Source: Duncaniella sp. (GTDB taxonomy: Bacteria > Bacteroidota > Bacteroidia > Bacteroidales > Muribaculaceae). Taken from it: 22,482 bases of DNA. A model generated the notes under the pieces. It was not told the origin of the DNA and did no database searches. It saw only the letters and a list, made by a program, of their open reading frames with translations. Location: assembly GCF_029054785.1 (NCBI RefSeq), contig NZ_JAIDEN010000031.1, forward strand, positions 1-22,482, given 5' to 3'. Positions 22,409-22,482 of the stretch are shown here, one piece after another (the stretch's first letter is position 1; each line of letters opens with the position of its first letter). The position numbers and the translations under genes were made by a program.

Positions 22409-22482
22409 AGAGGTTGTTTAAAAACAAGAGTTAAAATCTGAGTGGTGTATCTTTTAGATAAATTGTTGTAAATGAGAAAGGA
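22409..22482. repeat. Palindromic dispersed repeat, right copy, truncated by window edge
   Basis: This 74-base stretch starts AGAGGTTGTTTAAAAAC and is the reverse complement of 63-136 with three differences by eye. It ends exactly where the apex hairpin of the element (47-62 in the left copy) should begin. It is therefore the outer half of a second copy in the opposite orientation. Confidence 0.82.

Larger units (their letters stand above)
21995..22482. other. Terminal intergenic region without a convincing gene
   Basis: It holds the operon terminator (22025-22072), a run of hairpins between 22189 and 22398 and the repeat copy at the window end. The hairpins are CACTATT/AATAGTG at 22189-22208, GGGG/CCCC at 22235-22247, TATTCTCA/TGAGAATA at 22271-22303 and CCCAGTAACAG/CTGTTACTGGG at 22361-22398. 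Short minus-strand frames of 63 and 72 codons overlap each other and the hairpins and look spurious. A -7-like TACTTTTG at 22173-22180 has no -33 partner. Confidence 0.65.

Noticed and set aside
22088..22427. Two overlapping minus-strand frames of 63 and 72 codons after the polysaccharide operon
   Set aside because: They overlap each other in different frames, run through hairpins, and the longer one starts with TTG inside the repeat; no family resemblance.

Overview
The window is bacterial chromosomal DNA from a member of the Bacteroidota, most likely order Bacteroidales; a gut Muribaculaceae-type genome is my best guess. The evidence is promoters of the form TTG-N19/20-TAnnTTTG, A-rich start sites with almost no Shine-Dalgarno motifs, a PCMD-domain exported protein, a DUF4924-type protein, and an AmgK-like kinase fused to a RapZ C-terminal domain. 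No tRNA, rRNA, CRISPR array, transposase or phage gene was seen.

Layout. (1) 1-136 is a long palindromic repeat cut by the window edge; a second copy in the opposite orientation is cut by the other edge (22409-22482). (2) 178-6985 is a six-gene plus-strand operon, lplA-gcvT-gcvH-gcvPA-gcvPB-lpd. It encodes the whole glycine cleavage system, with its own lipoate ligase and a P-protein split into two subunits. (3) 6997-7551 is a small DUF4924-like gene on the minus strand, divergent from menD (7667-9355, menaquinone synthesis). (4) 9297-11455 is a translationally coupled minus-strand pair: a sugar/amino-sugar kinase with a RapZ C-terminal domain, then a MurU-like sugar-1-phosphate nucleotidyltransferase. 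Its 3' end overlaps menD by 59 bases. (5) 11586-16420 is a plus-strand run: a SpoU-type RNA methyltransferase, radA, a secreted PCMD protein, trmN6 and a CPBP membrane protease. (6) 16442-18033 is an rlmD-type methyltransferase gene behind its own promoter, with a structured leader. (7) 18034-18573 is a 540-base intergenic region with two strong hairpins and opposed promoters. (8) 18574-21994 is a three-gene surface-polysaccharide operon (flippase, UDP-galactopyranose mutase, DUF4422 glycosyltransferase) closed by a strong terminator. (9) 21995-22482 holds no convincing gene.

Most genes are housekeeping. The most interesting items are the kinase-RapZ fusion paired with a MurU-like enzyme (a likely cell-wall amino-sugar salvage module with a built-in sensor domain), the palindromic repeat family at both window ends with a possible relic before rlmD, two possible small-RNA or leader transcripts (16479-16566 plus, 18041-18346 minus), and a terminator-like hairpin inside the 3' coding end of the DUF4924-like gene. 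No clearly new defence or mobile system was found.
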